From: JAWVEV01 sp033856535
Lineage (GTDB): Bacteria > Actinomycetota > Thermoleophilia > Miltoncostaeales > Miltoncostaeaceae
Assembly (NCBI GenBank): GCA_033856535.1
Contig: JAWVEV010000059.1
Span: 1 to 21,149, forward strand
Direction of reading: 5' to 3'
DNA: 21,149 nt
This document shows positions 14,061 to 20,997 of the stretch, one piece after another; position 1 is the stretch's first letter; each line of letters starts with the position of its first letter. Below the pieces are notes generated by a model. That model searched no databases and was not told the origin of the DNA. It was given only the letters and a program-made list of their open reading frames with translations. Position numbers and translations under genes: made by a program.

Positions 14061-15590
14061 TCATGCGGCCAGCGGCCGGTCGGCCGGGGCGCGGAACCCG
14101 AGCGCCTCCGCCAGGTGGGCCTCGGCGACGGCCTCGGCGCCGGCGAGGTCGGCCACGGTCCGGGCCACGCGCAGCAGCCGGTCGTGCCCGCGCGCCGACA
14201 GCCCCAGACGGTCCACCGCCCGCGTCAGCAGGCCTCGTCCATCGGCGTCGAGCGCGGCGGCCCGCCGCGCCGCGGCCGGCGACAGCTGGGCGTTCGGCAG
14301 CTTCTGCCCGCGCGCCCGCCGGACCGCGATCGCCGCGCCCACCCGGGCCCGGACCGCCGCGCTCGACTCGGCCGGCCCCTCGGCCAGGAGCTCGTCGCGC
14401 TGCAGACGCGGCACCTCCACGCGCAGGTCGATGCGGTCGGCGACCGGCCCCGAGAGCCGCGACCGGTAGGCCTCGGCGCGTCCGGGCAGGCAGGAGCAGC
14501 GCCGGGTCGGGTCGCCGTCGAAGCCGCAGGGACACGGGTTGCCGGCGCACACCAGCAGCGGCCGGGCCGGGAACCGCGCCGACGCCATCGAGCGGACCAC
14601 GTCCACCCACCCCTCCTCCAGCGGCTGGCGTAGCGCGTCGAGCACCGCGGGCGCGAACGCACAGACCTCGTCGATGAAGAGCACCCCGTGATGCGCGATC
14701 GACATCTCGCCGGGGCGCGGCAGCCGCCCGCCGCCGATGAGGCCGGCGGCCGAGATCGTGTGGTGCGGCGCGCGAAACGGCCGCCGCGTGACCAGCGGCG
14801 CGCCCGGCTCCAGCAGCCCGGCCACCGAGTGGATCCGCGTGAGCGAGATGGCCTCGTCGAGCTCGAGCGGCGGCAGGATACCGGGCAGCCGGCGCGCCAG
14901 CATCGTCTTCCCGCCGCCCGGCGGCCCGACCATCAGCAGCGAGTGGCCGCCGGCGGCGGCCACCTCGAGCGCCCGCCGCGCCATCGGCTGGCCGCGCACG
15001 TCGGCCAGGTCGGGACCCGCCGGCCGCTCGGCGTCGCGCAACAGCGCCGCGGCGTCGACGGTCGGCGGGGCGGCCTCGGCCCGCCCCTCCAGCACGTCCA
15101 CCGCCTCGCGCAGCGAGGCGGCGCCCACGACGTCGATCCCCCCGACCAGCGCCGCCTCCGCGCCGTTCGACGCCGGCACCACCAGGCGCCGCCAGCCCGC
15201 GGCGGCCGCGTGCTCGGCCATGGCCAGCACGCCCGGCACCGGGCGCAGGCGGCCGTCGAGGGCCAGCTCGCCCGCCGCGCCGACGCCCTCCAGCGCGGCC
15301 GGGTCGAGCTGCCCCGAGCCGGCGAGCAGCGCCAGCGCGATCGGGAGGTCGTACTGCGGCCCCGCCTTGCGGAGGTCGGCCGGCGCCAGGTTCGCCACGA
15401 TGCGCCGCGGCGGCACCGTGAAGACCTGGTTGGCGAGGCCCGAGCGCACCCGCTCGCGCGCCTCCTGCACCGCCGTGTCCGGCAGGCCGACGATCGAGAA
15501 CCCGGGCAGCCCGGCACGCAGGTCGACCTCCACCTGGACCGTCGCGGTCTGGAGGCCGATCACCGCCGGGCTGAGGGCGAGCGCAACCAC
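14061..15590 (-). CDS. comM: ComM/YifB family AAA+ ATPase (Mg-chelatase-like)
   Basis: A 509-residue protein. The N-terminal Lon-protease-like (ChlI) domain (1-165) precedes an AAA+ core with Walker A G222-P-P-G-G-G-K228-T and Walker B V-L-F-I-D307-E308. A cysteine-rich insert follows (A-G-N-P-C353-P-C355-G, C365-x-C367). A C-terminal Mg-chelatase domain ends it. ComM is a branch-migration helicase that helps integrate transformed DNA, in line with the downstream dprA. The start GTG 15590 gives the family N-terminus (S-P-A-V-I-G-L-Q); an ATG at 15656 would add 22 residues not typical of the family. No Shine-Dalgarno precedes GTG 15590. A weak TTACCT lies 7 bases before it, so a leaderless start is possible. 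Confidence 0.93.
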   Translation of the reverse strand: MVALALSPAVIGLQTATVQVEVDLRAGLPGFSIVGLPDTAVQEARERVRSGLANQVFTVPPRRIVANLAPADLRKAGPQYDLPIALALLAGSGQLDPAALEGVGAAGELALDGRLRPVPGVLAMAEHAAAAGWRRLVVPASNGAEAALVGGIDVVGAASLREAVDVLEGRAEAAPPTVDAAALLRDAERPAGPDLADVRGQPMARRALEVAAAGGHSLLMVGPPGGGKTMLARRLPGILPPLELDEAISLTRIHSVAGLLEPGAPLVTRRPFRAPHHTISAAGLIGGGRLPRPGEMSIAHHGVLFIDEVCAFAPAVLDALRQPLEEGWVDVVRSMASARFPARPLLVCAGNPCPCGFDGDPTRRCSCLPGRAEAYRSRLSGPVADRIDLRVEVPRLQRDELLAEGPAESSAAVRARVGAAIAVRRARGQKLPNAQLSPAAARRAAALDADGRGLLTRAVDRLGLSARGHDRLLRVARTVADLAGAEAVAEAHLAEALGFRAPADRPLAA

Positions 15591-15712
15591 GGACGGGAGG
15601 TAAGCGCGATGCGGTGCCACGGCTCCCGGCGCGATCGCGACGAGATGCGCGCGCATTCGCGCCGTGGGGCGCCGCGCCGCTCGGACGTCTTAAGGTGCGG
15701 CTGTCCCGCAGC

Positions 15713-15719
15713 GGAGGAG
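15713..15719 (+). promoter_or_regulatory. ribosome-binding site deciding the VOC gene start
   Basis: GGAGGAG lies 4 bases before GTG 15724 and is the strongest Shine-Dalgarno in the right half. The rest of the divergent gap (15591-15712) shows a possible -10, TAAGGT at 15691-15696, without a -35. Confidence 0.65.
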
Positions 15720-15723
15720 CGCC

Positions 15724-16047
15724 GTGAGGTTCGACCACGTGGCACAGCAGGTGCCCGACATCGGGGAGGCGGTCGCCTGGCAGCTCCGGGCGGTGCCCGG
15801 CAGCCGCGTGCTGCACCAGGACCCGAGCTGGGCGCTGGTGGAGTCCGCCGGCGTGAAGCTCGCCTTCGTGCTCCCCGAGCAGCACCCGCCGCACATCGCC
15901 TACCGGGTCGACGACGAGGAGCTGGAGCGCCTGGCGGCGCGCCACGGCGCCACGATCGCGGTGCACCGCGACGCGACGCGCAGCTTCTACCTGGAGGGCC
16001 CCGGCAGCCTCCAGACCGAGGTCATCAGCTACCCGGAGGACCGGTGA
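15724..16047 (+). CDS. VOC (glyoxalase/dioxygenase) superfamily protein
   Basis: A 107-residue protein with the two beta-alpha-beta-beta-beta half-modules of the vicinal-oxygen-chelate fold. Likely metal ligands are H4 (F-D-H-V), the His in P-P-H-I-A-Y-R-V and the Glu near the C-terminus in Q-T-E-V-I-S-Y. A strand F-Y-L-E-G-P-G precedes that Glu, as in epimerases and lactoylglutathione lyases of this fold. It resembles methylmalonyl-CoA epimerase-type domains in size, but the substrate is unknown. Its stop overlaps the next gene's GTG by GTGA, so it is co-translated with an enolase-superfamily enzyme, suggesting consecutive or alternative isomerase steps on one substrate (inference). Confidence 0.8.
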   Translation: MRFDHVAQQVPDIGEAVAWQLRAVPGSRVLHQDPSWALVESAGVKLAFVLPEQHPPHIAYRVDDEELERLAARHGATIAVHRDATRSFYLEGPGSLQTEVISYPEDR

Positions 16048-17102
16048 GCGCGCGAACCTACGACCTCCTCGCGGACCTGCCCCTGACGATCGAGGGCTAC
16101 CGCTTCGCGCCGATGGCGCTCGAGTTCCCCGGCGGCTTCACGCGGGTGACCACGCCGATCTGGATCGGCGGCGTCGGCGAGGAGGGCGTCGGCGAGGACG
16201 TCTGCTACGACCCGGCCGACCACCAGCGGATGTTCGCGGCCGGCCCGGTCCTGCCCCTCCAGGGCACCTGGACCCTGCGGACCTTCTCCGAGCACCTGGA
16301 CGGGCTGGAGCTCTTCCCCACCCCGCCGGCCTTCCCGTTCCACCACCAGTACCGGCGCTGGGCCTTCGAGAGCGCCGCGCTCGACCTGGCGCTCCGCCAG
16401 GCGGGGCTGTCGCTCGCCGGCGCGCTCGGGATCGCGCCGCGGCCGGTGACCTTCGTGGCCAGCATGCGGCTGGACGACCCGCCGAGCGCCGCCCGCGTGC
16501 TGCGATGGCTCGAGCGCGACCCGACGCTCCGGTTCAAGCTCGACCCCACCTCGACCTGGGGCGCCGATCTGATCGCCGAGCTCGCCGGGACCGGGGCCGT
16601 GGTGACGGTGGACCTGAAGGGCGCCTACACCGGCACGCCGGTCGACGGCGAGGCGAATCCCGAGCTCTACGCGCAACTGGCCGAGGCGCTCCCGGACGCC
16701 TGGATCGAGGACCCGCGGCTCACCCCCGAGACCCGCGCCGCGCTGGCCGGATACTGGGACCGCATCACCTGGGACGCGGCGATCCACACGGTCGACGACA
16801 TCCGCAACCTCGAGCACAAGCCGCGGATGATCAACATGAAGCCGTCGCGGTTCGGCCGTCTCTCCGAGGTGCTCGACGCGCACGACCACCTGCGGGCCGA
16901 GGGGATCGGCGCCTACGGCGGCGGGCAGACCGAGCTGGGCCTCGGGCGCGGCCAGATCCAGTACCTGGCGTCGCTCTTCCACCCCGACGCCCCGAACGAC
17001 GTCGCGCCGCGCGGCTACAACGAGCCGTTCCCCCCGGCCGACCTGCCGACGAGCCCCCTCGCCCCCGCGCACTGGGAGACCGGCTTCCGCTGGGGCGAGT
17101 GA
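16044..17102 (+). CDS. enolase-superfamily enzyme (muconate-lactonizing/OSBS-like)
   Basis: A 352-residue enzyme. An N-terminal capping region (about 1-120) precedes a TIM-barrel with the superfamily residues in order: R163-F-K165 at the KxK position (first Lys replaced by Arg), metal ligands D190, E222 (W-I-E-D-P) and D244, and the opposite-face base K266 (N-M-K-P-S-R). The 22-residue spacings E222-D244 and D244-K266 match o-succinylbenzoate synthase and dipeptide epimerases from memory. It should abstract a proton alpha to a carboxylate with Mg2+. The reaction (racemisation, cycloisomerisation or dehydration) is not readable. The GTG 16044 start has GGAGG 4 bases upstream and overlaps the VOC stop. 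No menaquinone genes adjoin. Confidence 0.82.
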   Translation: MSARTYDLLADLPLTIEGYRFAPMALEFPGGFTRVTTPIWIGGVGEEGVGEDVCYDPADHQRMFAAGPVLPLQGTWTLRTFSEHLDGLELFPTPPAFPFHHQYRRWAFESAALDLALRQAGLSLAGALGIAPRPVTFVASMRLDDPPSAARVLRWLERDPTLRFKLDPTSTWGADLIAELAGTGAVVTVDLKGAYTGTPVDGEANPELYAQLAEALPDAWIEDPRLTPETRAALAGYWDRITWDAAIHTVDDIRNLEHKPRMINMKPSRFGRLSEVLDAHDHLRAEGIGAYGGGQTELGLGRGQIQYLASLFHPDAPNDVAPRGYNEPFPPADLPTSPLAPAHWETGFRWGE

Positions 17103-17183
17103 CCGGTCCCCGGCGCTCCCCCGCGCGCCGGACGGCACGGTTCCGGGTGGAGTCGTGACGGGCCGGGGCGGCAGCCTCCCCTC

Positions 17184-17606
17184 ATGGGCGAGGACGCGCG
17201 ACGGGGGCGGGGCGGCGAACGGGCGGCGGCCGCGTTCCTCCGTCGGCGGGGGTGGCGCGTCCTCGCCGCGAACTGGCGGGGCGCGGGCGGCGAGCTCGAC
17301 CTGGTGGCCGTGCGGGGAGGCACCGTGGCCTTCTGCGAGGTCAAGACCCGCGGCGATCGGCGGGCGCTCGCCGAGACCCTGACGGCGCTGCAGCGGGTGC
17401 GCATCGCCCGCGCGGCCGAGGCGTTCCTGGCGGCGCACCCGGAGCTGGTCGGCCTGGTCGTCCGCTTCGACCTGATCACCGTGGACGCGAGCCGCCGGCC
17501 GCGAGCCGTGCGCCACCTGGCCGGCGCCTTCGAGCCGCACAGGGCGCTGCCATCGAGGACCGGAGCTCGCCCCGTCGAGGGGGAGATGTGCGTCTGGGCG
17601 GCGTGA
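17184..17606 (+). CDS. yraN: YraN/UPF0102 family endonuclease-fold protein
   Basis: A 140-residue protein with the YraN signature: G-E-R-A-A-A-A-F-L near residue 11, R-V-L-A-A-N (25-30), G-G-E37-L-D39-L-V-A-V and C-E52-V-K54-T-R. E37, D39, E52 and K54 outline a PD-(D/E)XK nuclease core. The family's cellular role is unsettled, with proposed links to DNA processing. In many bacteria it sits between rnhB and comM; here it is in that interval but on the opposite strand. ATG 17184 has no ribosome-binding site, and the 81-base gap before it shows no recognisable promoter. The last 40 residues depart from the family core and are basic and poorly conserved in appearance. Confidence 0.9.
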   Translation: MGEDARRGRGGERAAAAFLRRRGWRVLAANWRGAGGELDLVAVRGGTVAFCEVKTRGDRRALAETLTALQRVRIARAAEAFLAAHPELVGLVVRFDLITVDASRRPRAVRHLAGAFEPHRALPSRTGARPVEGEMCVWAA

Positions 17607-17638
17607 GTACCCTGATCGTCGTGAGCGACCGAGGCGCC

Positions 17639-18412
17639 ATGTTGCAGTTCGACGAGGAGACCGCCCGCCGGATCGAGGCGAGCTACCTCACCTCGGACAT
17701 GGTGGAGCAGCGCCGGGCCGTGCGCGCCCTCCTCGGGCTGCGGGCGGGCGAGCGCGTCCTGGACATCGGATCCGGGCCCGGCTTCCTTCTCCACGAGATG
17801 GCGGCCGAGGTCGGGCCCGACGGGCGCGCGGAGGGCGTGGACCCGAGCGACAGCATGCTCGCGATCGCCGCCGCCCGCGCGCCGGCGGCCGGCGCGGCGC
17901 CCGTGGCCCTCCATCCCGGCGACGCGCTCGCCCTCCCCTTCGCGGACGACAGCTTCGACGCGGTCACCTCCACCCAGGTCATGGAGTACGTCGCGGACAT
18001 CCCGGCCGCGCTGGCCGAGGCGCGGCGGGTGCTTCGGCCCGGCGGGCGGCTGCTGATCCTCGACACCGACTGGGACGCGATCGTCTGGCACTCGGCCGAT
18101 CCGGCGCGCATGGACCGCGTGCTGGACGCCTGGACCGAGCACCTCGCCCATCCCCACCTCCCCCGCCACCTGCCGCGGCACCTGCGCGAGGCGGGCTTCG
18201 CGCTGACGGCCTGCGAGGCGTGGCCCATCCTCAACCGGCGCGGCGACGGCGGGAACTTCAGCTCCGGCGTGATCCCGATCATCGCCGGCTTCGTTCCCGG
18301 CAGGCGGGGGGTGAGCGAGGAGGACGCGGCGGCGTGGGCCGCCGACCTCGCGGCGCGGACCGACGACTACTTCTTCAGCCTGAACCGCTACCTGTTCCTC
18401 GCGACGCGGTGA
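17639..18412 (+). CDS. class I SAM-dependent methyltransferase
   Basis: A 257-residue protein in the Methyltransf_11 style. Motif I is V-L-D-I-G-S-G-P-G-F, followed by the acidic G-V-D-P-S-D (ribose-binding), a G-D-A-L-A-L-P-F-A-D-D-S-F-D-A-V segment and R-V-L-R-P-G-G-R-L-L. The C-terminal half is substrate-specific and unrecognised. Three starts are possible: GTG 17603 overlaps the yraN stop (GTGA); GTG 17621 is 7 bases after TACCCT (leaderless-like); ATG 17639 has GAGG 4 bases upstream. The last was chosen because M-L-Q-F-D-E-E looks like a natural domain start. The 3' end overlaps rnhB, on the other strand, by 38 bases. The substrate is unknown. Confidence 0.85.
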   Translation: MLQFDEETARRIEASYLTSDMVEQRRAVRALLGLRAGERVLDIGSGPGFLLHEMAAEVGPDGRAEGVDPSDSMLAIAAARAPAAGAAPVALHPGDALALPFADDSFDAVTSTQVMEYVADIPAALAEARRVLRPGGRLLILDTDWDAIVWHSADPARMDRVLDAWTEHLAHPHLPRHLPRHLREAGFALTACEAWPILNRRGDGGNFSSGVIPIIAGFVPGRRGVSEEDAAAWAADLAARTDDYFFSLNRYLFLATR

Positions 18413-19073
18413 GCGCGGCGGCGGCGGCCCGGTCGACCTCCGAGTAGCCCGCCGACTGGAACGAGCGCCGGTGCAGCGGCGACAGGCCGGCGGCGGCGAG
18501 GGCCGCGTGATGGTCGGGGGTCGCGTAGCCGACGTGGCGGTCGAACCCGAAGGCGGGATACGCCTCGGCGATCGGCCCGGCCATCAGGCGGTCGCGAGTG
18601 GTCTTCGCGATCACCGAGGCCGCCGCGATGCAGGCGCTGCGCCGGTCGCCGCCCACCACCGCCCGGTGCTCGGGCGCCGCCGGGCCGAGCGTGAAGCCGT
18701 CGACCAGGCAGACGTCCGGGCAGGGGTCGAGCGCGGCCAGCGCCTTGGCGAGCAGGCGCAGGTTGGTCCTGTGGAGGCCGTCGCGGTCGATCGTGCCCGG
18801 ACTCGCGACCTGCACCACCACCTGCTCGGCCGCGCGCAGGATCACGCCGGCCAGGCGCTCGCGCACCGCCGGGGTCAGGCGCTTGGAGTCGTCCAGGTCG
18901 GACAGGGCCAGACGCGCGCGCCGGCCGATGCGGTGGACGTCGAGGCAGACGGCCGCGACCACCAGCGGTCCGGCCAGGCAGCCGCGCCCGGCCTCGTCGG
19001 CACCCCCCACCCGCGCCGCGCCGAAGGCGCGGTCATGCGCGAAGAGCCGCGCGGCGACGCGGCTCGTGCCCAT
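18375..19073 (-). CDS. rnhB: ribonuclease HII
   Basis: A 232-residue cytosolic nuclease that cuts RNA in RNA-DNA hybrids and removes single ribonucleotides misincorporated in DNA. The motif G-A-D26-E27-A-G-R-G, the D-S-K-R-L-T-P segment (62-68), L-V-D125-G and G-D143-R-R-S-A-C-I-A-A-A-S supply the four catalytic acids, followed by I-A-K-T-T-R-D-R-L-M. ATG 19073 is preceded by GAGAGGG at a suitable distance. It lies 35 bases after rplS on the same strand, as in many bacteria; a signal peptidase gene often found between them is absent. It is convergent with, and overlaps, the methyltransferase gene. Confidence 0.95.
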   Translation of the reverse strand: MGTSRVAARLFAHDRAFGAARVGGADEAGRGCLAGPLVVAAVCLDVHRIGRRARLALSDLDDSKRLTPAVRERLAGVILRAAEQVVVQVASPGTIDRDGLHRTNLRLLAKALAALDPCPDVCLVDGFTLGPAAPEHRAVVGGDRRSACIAAASVIAKTTRDRLMAGPIAEAYPAFGFDRHVGYATPDHHAALAAAGLSPLHRRSFQSAGYSEVDRAAAAALTASRGTGSGSG

Positions 19074-19084
19074 CGGACCCTCTC

Positions 19085-19102
19085 GACGGCCGGGGGGCCG
19101 TC
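19085..19102 (-). terminator. hairpin between rplS and rnhB (possible attenuator)
   Basis: GACGGCC and GGCCGTC enclose a 4-base loop, giving a perfect 7-bp GC stem in the 35-base gap. There is no T-run, so strong intrinsic termination is unlikely. It could lower rnhB transcription or stabilise the rplS message end. Confidence 0.4.
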
Positions 19103-19108
19103 CGGCGG

Positions 19109-19468
19109 CTAGGAGCCGGCCGGGGTCCGCTGACGCTCGCGGATGCGGGCCTTCTTGCCCACCTTGCCGCGGAGGTAGTAGAGCTTCGCGCGGTTCACGT
19201 CGCCCTCCATGATCCGCTCGATGCGCTCGATCTTGGGCGAGTGCACCGGGAAGGTGCGCTCGACGCCCACCCCGAAGCTCTGCTTGCGGACCGTGAAGGT
19301 CTCGCGCGAGGTGGAGCCCTGGCGCTTGATGACCGTTCCCTCGAACACCTGCACGCGCTGGCGGGTGCCCTCGATCACGCGGAAGTGGACGCGGACGGTG
19401 TCGCCGGCCTTGAACACCGGGATGTCGTCGCGGAGCTGCTCGCGCTCCAGGTCCTCGATGACGGTCAC
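19109..19468 (-). CDS. rplS: 50S ribosomal protein L19
   Basis: A 119-residue protein of the large subunit, at the interface with the 30S subunit. The family core is obvious: D-I-P-V-F-K-A-G-D-T-V-R-V, then V-F-E-G-T-V-I-K-R-Q-G, E-T-F-T-V-R-K-Q-S-F-G-V-G-V-E-R-T-F, H-S-P-K-I-E-R-I and a basic tail with R-A-K-L-Y-Y-L-R. The GTG 19468 start has GAGGAG about 7-8 bases upstream. It has its own promoter-like extended -10 in the gap after trmD, allowing expression independent of the rpsP operon. Confidence 0.97.
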   Translation of the reverse strand: MTVIEDLEREQLRDDIPVFKAGDTVRVHFRVIEGTRQRVQVFEGTVIKRQGSTSRETFTVRKQSFGVGVERTFPVHSPKIERIERIMEGDVNRAKLYYLRGKVGKKARIRERQRTPAGS

Positions 19469-19504
19469 AGGGCTGCTCCTCGTTCCGGCCGACGCACGGC
19501 GGCC

Positions 19505-19513
19505 ACCATAGCA
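19505..19513 (-). promoter_or_regulatory. extended -10 promoter TGC-TATGGT for rplS
   Basis: On the minus strand TATGGT is preceded by TGC, the extended -10 form that compensates for a missing -35 (none is seen). It would give an rplS leader of roughly 30 bases containing GAGGAG. Confidence 0.5.
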
Positions 19514-19544
19514 GGGCCCGCGCCGGGCGCCGCCGGGCGGACCG

Positions 19545-20225
19545 TCACCCCTCCGCGGGCGGCCGCCCGACCCGCTCGGCGCGCCAGCGGGCCACCTCGG
19601 CGTGGTGCCCCGAGAGCAGCACGGCGGGCACCTCCCAGCCGCGAAAGACCGCCGGCCTGGTGTAGTGCGGGTGCTCCGTGCCGCCCTCGAGCGCCTCCGA
19701 GAACGACTCGCTGTCGAGGCTCGCCGCGTTGCCGAGCGCGCCCGGGAACCGGCGCCCGACCGCGTCCACGATCGCCATCGCCGCCACCTCCCCGCCGGCC
19801 AGCACGAACGGCCCCAGCGAGATCGCGTCGTTGGCCAGGTGCTCGTGCACCCGCTCGTCGAAGCCCTCGTAGCGCCCGGCGAGCAGGGTGAGCGCCGGCT
19901 CGGCCGCCAGCTCGCGCGCGACCGCGTCGGTGAACGGCCGCCCGCGGGGCGTCAGCACCGCCACGCGGCGCTCCTCGCGCAGCCGCTCGGCCGGCATCCC
20001 GTGGACCGCCTCCAGCGCCGCGGCCACGACGTCGACCCGGATCACCATGCCCGGCCCGCCGCCGTAGGGCGCGTCGTCCACCTGCTTGTTCGAGAGCGGG
20101 CTCGGGTCGCGCAGCGAGTGCGCGCGCAGCTCCAGGCCGGCCGAGACCGCCGCGTTGGCCAGATGGCGGGCCCGCTCCATCCAGGCGAACCACTCCGGGA
20201 AGAGCGTGAGGACGTCGATGCGCAT
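19545..20225 (-). CDS. trmD: tRNA (guanine-37-N1)-methyltransferase
   Basis: A 226-residue SPOUT-class enzyme that uses S-adenosylmethionine to make m1G37 in tRNAs reading CNN codons, preventing frameshifts. Seen are I-D-V-L-T-L-F-P-E near the N-terminus, D-A-P-Y-G-G-G-P-G-M-V (51-61), L-L-A-G-R-Y-E-G-F-D-E-R-V and the knot segment I-S-L-G-P-F-V-L-A-G-G-E, ending with P-H-Y-T-R-P and L-L-S-G-H-H. Length is normal. ATG 20225 begins 4 bases after the rimM stop, so the two are co-translated. Confidence 0.97.
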   Translation of the reverse strand: MRIDVLTLFPEWFAWMERARHLANAAVSAGLELRAHSLRDPSPLSNKQVDDAPYGGGPGMVIRVDVVAAALEAVHGMPAERLREERRVAVLTPRGRPFTDAVARELAAEPALTLLAGRYEGFDERVHEHLANDAISLGPFVLAGGEVAAMAIVDAVGRRFPGALGNAASLDSESFSEALEGGTEHPHYTRPAVFRGWEVPAVLLSGHHAEVARWRAERVGRPPAEG

Positions 20226-20229
20226 GCCG

Positions 20230-20739
20230 CTAATCGGCCAGGAGGTCCGGCCGCAGCGCGATCCGCCGGGCGGCGCGATCGATCGCGGTGACGGCGTCGG
20301 CGGTGAACGGGACCAGCACCGGCTCGCCCTCCCCCGCGACCTCGAGCACGTCGTTGGCCGGGCCCGGGATCACGCTCCGGACCGTGCCCAGCGGGCGCCC
20401 GCCGGCCTCCACCGCGAACCCGACCAGCTCGCGCACGTAGAGGGTGTCCGGGTCCGCGAGCGGCGGCAGGCGGTCGGCCGGCACCTGGATCGCCCCGCCG
20501 GCAAGCTCGGCGGCCTGCTCGCGGGTGGTCACGCCGGCGAAGCTCAGGATCAGCCCGGGCGGATTGGCGGTGCGGGCCTCGAGCACCAGGCGCCGCCGCG
20601 GCCCGTCCGCGGGCCCCACCTCCACCTCGGCGCCGAGCTCGAGGGTCTCCAGGGTGGGCCCGGTCGGCCTCGCCCGGATGGCGCCGCGCACCCCGTGCGG
20701 CCGCGCCAGGTGCCCGATCAGGACGAGGGGCGCGTCCAG
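20230..20739 (-). CDS. rimM: ribosome maturation factor RimM, probable CTG start
   Basis: RimM helps assemble the 30S head around ribosomal protein S19. The family N-terminus L-I-G-H-L-A-R-P-H-G-V-R-G is complete only if translation begins at CTG 20739 (residue 1, then D-A-P-L-V-L), giving 169 residues, the usual length. Upstream in this frame a stop lies inside khpA, and no ATG, GTG or TTG occurs before the motif; the first GTG is the Val within P-H-G-V-R-G and would destroy the domain. The C-terminal PRC-barrel part (about 90-169) contains Y-V-R-E-L-V-G-F and L-V-P-F-T-A-D-A-V. CTG lies 7 bases after the khpA TGA without a Shine-Dalgarno, so reinitiation is likely. The product is certain; the start codon is an inference. 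Confidence 0.93.
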   Translation of the reverse strand: MDAPLVLIGHLARPHGVRGAIRARPTGPTLETLELGAEVEVGPADGPRRRLVLEARTANPPGLILSFAGVTTREQAAELAGGAIQVPADRLPPLADPDTLYVRELVGFAVEAGGRPLGTVRSVIPGPANDVLEVAGEGEPVLVPFTADAVTAIDRAARRIALRPDLLAD

Positions 20740-20746
20740 TGCGGGA

Positions 20747-20968
20747 TCAGTCGACGATCTCGAGCGTCGCCCGCTCGCCGCGGGCGGCGGCGCCGGCCCG
20801 AAGGACCGTGCGCAGCGCGCGCGCCACCCGTCCGCCTCGCCCGATCACTTGGCCGAGGTCCTCCTCGGCCACGTAGAGCGAGATGAGCGTCGCGCCGTCC
20901 TCCTGCTCGCACTCCACCCTGACGTCGCCGGGGTGGTCGACCAGCCCGCGCGCGAGCGTGGCCACCAT
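20747..20968 (-). CDS. khpA: KH-domain RNA-binding protein KhpA
   Basis: A 73-residue single KH domain with the G-x-x-G loop as I-G-R-G-G-R (about 42-47). KhpA pairs with KhpB/Jag in several Gram-positive bacteria to bind many RNAs and affects cell-wall growth. Its place between rpsP and rimM is widely conserved. ATG 20968 lies 29 bases after the rpsP stop, without a ribosome-binding site. An alternative CTG overlaps the rpsP stop as CTGA and would add ten residues (L-S-T-T-A-D-S-A-L-A-T before M), so the start is less sure than the gene. Confidence 0.93.
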   Translation of the reverse strand: MVATLARGLVDHPGDVRVECEQEDGATLISLYVAEEDLGQVIGRGGRVARALRTVLRAGAAARGERATLEIVD

Positions 20969-20997
20969 CGTGGCCAGCGCGCTGTCGGCGGTGGTGC

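Noticed and set aside
15591..15656. A 22-residue longer ComM start at ATG 15656.
   Set aside because: The family N-terminus begins at the GTG 15590 position; the added residues look unrelated.
14688..16043. Possible long N-terminal extension of the enolase-superfamily gene.
   Set aside because: It runs antisense to comM and across the VOC gene. GTG 16044 has GGAGG and a GTGA overlap.
16044..17102. Calling the enolase-superfamily gene menC.
   Set aside because: The metal-ligand spacing fits, but no other menaquinone gene is adjacent and many family members differ in function.
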